DNA of 14,542 nt from SLRI01 sp964528705 (GTDB lineage Bacteria > Pseudomonadota > Alphaproteobacteria > Geminicoccales > Geminicoccaceae), in NCBI GenBank assembly GCA_964528705.1, contig CAZGUW010000096.1, positions 1 to 14,542 of the forward strand. The letters are read 5' to 3'. The notes below the pieces were generated by a model. That model did not search any database. It was not told where the DNA came from and saw nothing but the letters and a program-made list of their open reading frames with translations. The first letter of the stretch is position 1, and each line of letters starts with the position of its first letter. The position numbers and the translations under genes were made by a program. This document shows, in pieces, positions 13,584 through 14,542 of this stretch.

Positions 13584-14542
13584 ATGTCGGCATTGCAGCC
13601 CTGGAAGATCTGGACGGTCGTCGTCGTTCTGCTGGCGTCGCTCGTCATCGCCATTCCCAATCTCTTCAATCGGGAGACGGTGGCGGCCTGGCCGGATTTC
13701 CTGCCCAAGGGACAGATCAACCTCGGCCTCGACCTGCAGGGCGGCTCGCACCTGCTGCTCGAGGTCGGCGTCGACACGGTGATCGACGAACGGCTGGAGG
13801 AGCTGGTCGGCGAGGTCCGGCTGGCGCTGCGGCGTGAGCGCATCGGCTATCGCGGTCTCGGCGTGCAGGACGGCATGGTGCGCTTCACCCTGACCGAGCC
13901 GGCGGACAGTGACCGGGCCATGGAGCTGCTTCGGGAGATCAACCCGCTCCTGCCGTCGACGGCCTTCGGCATCGGCACGGCACGTGAGTTCGCCGAGGAG
14001 GACAATGGCGAGGGCAGGCTCGCCATTGGCTTCAGCGAGGAGGGGCGGGCCGAGCGTGTGCGCGCCGCCGTCAACCAGTCGCTCGAGGTCGTGCGCCGGC
14101 GGATCGACGAGCTCGGCACCCGCGAACCTACGATCCAGCGCCAGGGCGACGACCGCATCCTCGTGCAGGTGCCGGGCGAGCGCGATCCGACGGCGATCAA
14201 GAACCTCCTCGGCCGCACGGCCCGGCTGACCTTCCAGATGGTCGACATGGACGCGAGCCTCGCCGATGCCGAGGCCGGCCGACTGCCGCCCGGCACGGTG
14301 CTGCTGCCCTCCGCGGATCCCGACGACGGCGCTGCCAACTGGGTCGTGCAGCGGCGCATCGAGGTGTCGGGCGAGAACCTGGTCGATGCGCAGCCGAGCT
14401 TCCAGGACAACCAGCCGGTCGTCAGCTTCCGCTTCGACAATGTGGGTGCCAGACGGTTCGGCACGATCACGCAGGAGCACACCAACGAGCTCTTCGCCAT
14501 CGTGCTCGACGGCCAGGTGATCTCGGCGCCGCGCATCCGCGA
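13584..14542 (+). CDS. secD: Protein translocase subunit SecD (3' end outside window)
   Basis: SecD works with SecF to drive late steps of protein export using the proton gradient. The frame is open from ATG 13584 to the window end (319 full codons; full SecD is about 500-620 residues). It shows a first transmembrane helix (about 9-27), the signature LGLDLQGGSHLLLEV (47-61) and the periplasmic P1 region. That region includes VVRRRIDELGTREPTIQRQG (169-188), RILVQVPGE (191-199) and TARLTFQMVD (212-221), and later FDNVGARRFGTIT (284-296) with FAIVLDGQVISAPRI (304-318). The helices of the C-terminal membrane domain are not in the window. The ribosome-binding site is weak, and 5 nt separate it from the yajC stop, which suggests coupled translation. 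Confidence 0.96.
   Translation, partial: MSALQPWKIWTVVVVLLASLVIAIPNLFNRETVAAWPDFLPKGQINLGLDLQGGSHLLLEVGVDTVIDERLEELVGEVRLALRRERIGYRGLGVQDGMVRFTLTEPADSDRAMELLREINPLLPSTAFGIGTAREFAEEDNGEGRLAIGFSEEGRAERVRAAVNQSLEVVRRRIDELGTREPTIQRQGDDRILVQVPGERDPTAIKNLLGRTARLTFQMVDMDASLADAEAGRLPPGTVLLPSADPDDGAANWVVQRRIEVSGENLVDAQPSFQDNQPVVSFRFDNVGARRFGTITQEHTNELFAIVLDGQVISAPRIR

Overview
The window reads as a chromosomal segment of a high-GC alphaproteobacterium, most likely in or near the order Rhodospirillales. The evidence is the uniform GC-rich codon use, a fused IspDF enzyme, paired NtrBC and NtrYX systems, and the gene order ntrB-ntrC-ntrY-ntrX-trkA-dat-hfq-hflX, which is known from Azospirillum and Rhodospirillum relatives. 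A run of ten N at 313-322 shows that this is a draft or metagenome scaffold. I see no mobile element, tRNA, rRNA, CRISPR array or phage gene.

Layout. (1) 1-1888: the tail of a plus-strand gene that resembles a COQ10/RatA START-domain protein, then a minus-strand pair ispDF -> cinA/pncC whose stop and start overlap (GTGA). The cinA-like gene is interrupted by the N gap and by a 138-nt in-frame insertion-like duplication that is probably an assembly fault. (2) 1889-2057: a divergent intergenic region with two palindromes. (3) 2058-8426: two consecutive two-component systems, NtrB/NtrC (cytosolic kinase and sigma54 activator) and NtrY/NtrX (membrane kinase and a relative of NtrC whose GAFTGA loop is replaced). 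(4) 8447-12492: trkA (K+ uptake gating subunit), a D-amino-acid aminotransferase, hfq (RNA chaperone) and hflX (ribosome-rescue GTPase), the last two overlapping by 20 nt. (5) 12632-13066: a stand-alone tandem-CBS protein, followed by a hairpin pair. (6) 13195 to the end: yajC and the first 319 codons of secD, the start of the Sec-translocon accessory operon, behind a plausible promoter.

How it fits together. The central block looks like one long co-oriented transcription unit linking nitrogen sensing (NtrBC), membrane and redox or nitrogen sensing (NtrYX), potassium uptake (TrkA) and post-transcriptional control (Hfq, HflX). Several short junctions carry inverted repeats (4678-4700, 6981-7024, 9829-9844) that could tune expression between neighbours.

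The gene content is mostly ordinary and conserved, and I found no clearly new system. The points most worth a second look are the disrupted cinA copy, the hairpin that overlaps the ribosome-binding site of the TTG-started ntrY, the GAFTGA-less NtrX, the palindromes between ispDF and ntrB, and the A-rich tracts in the hfq leader.
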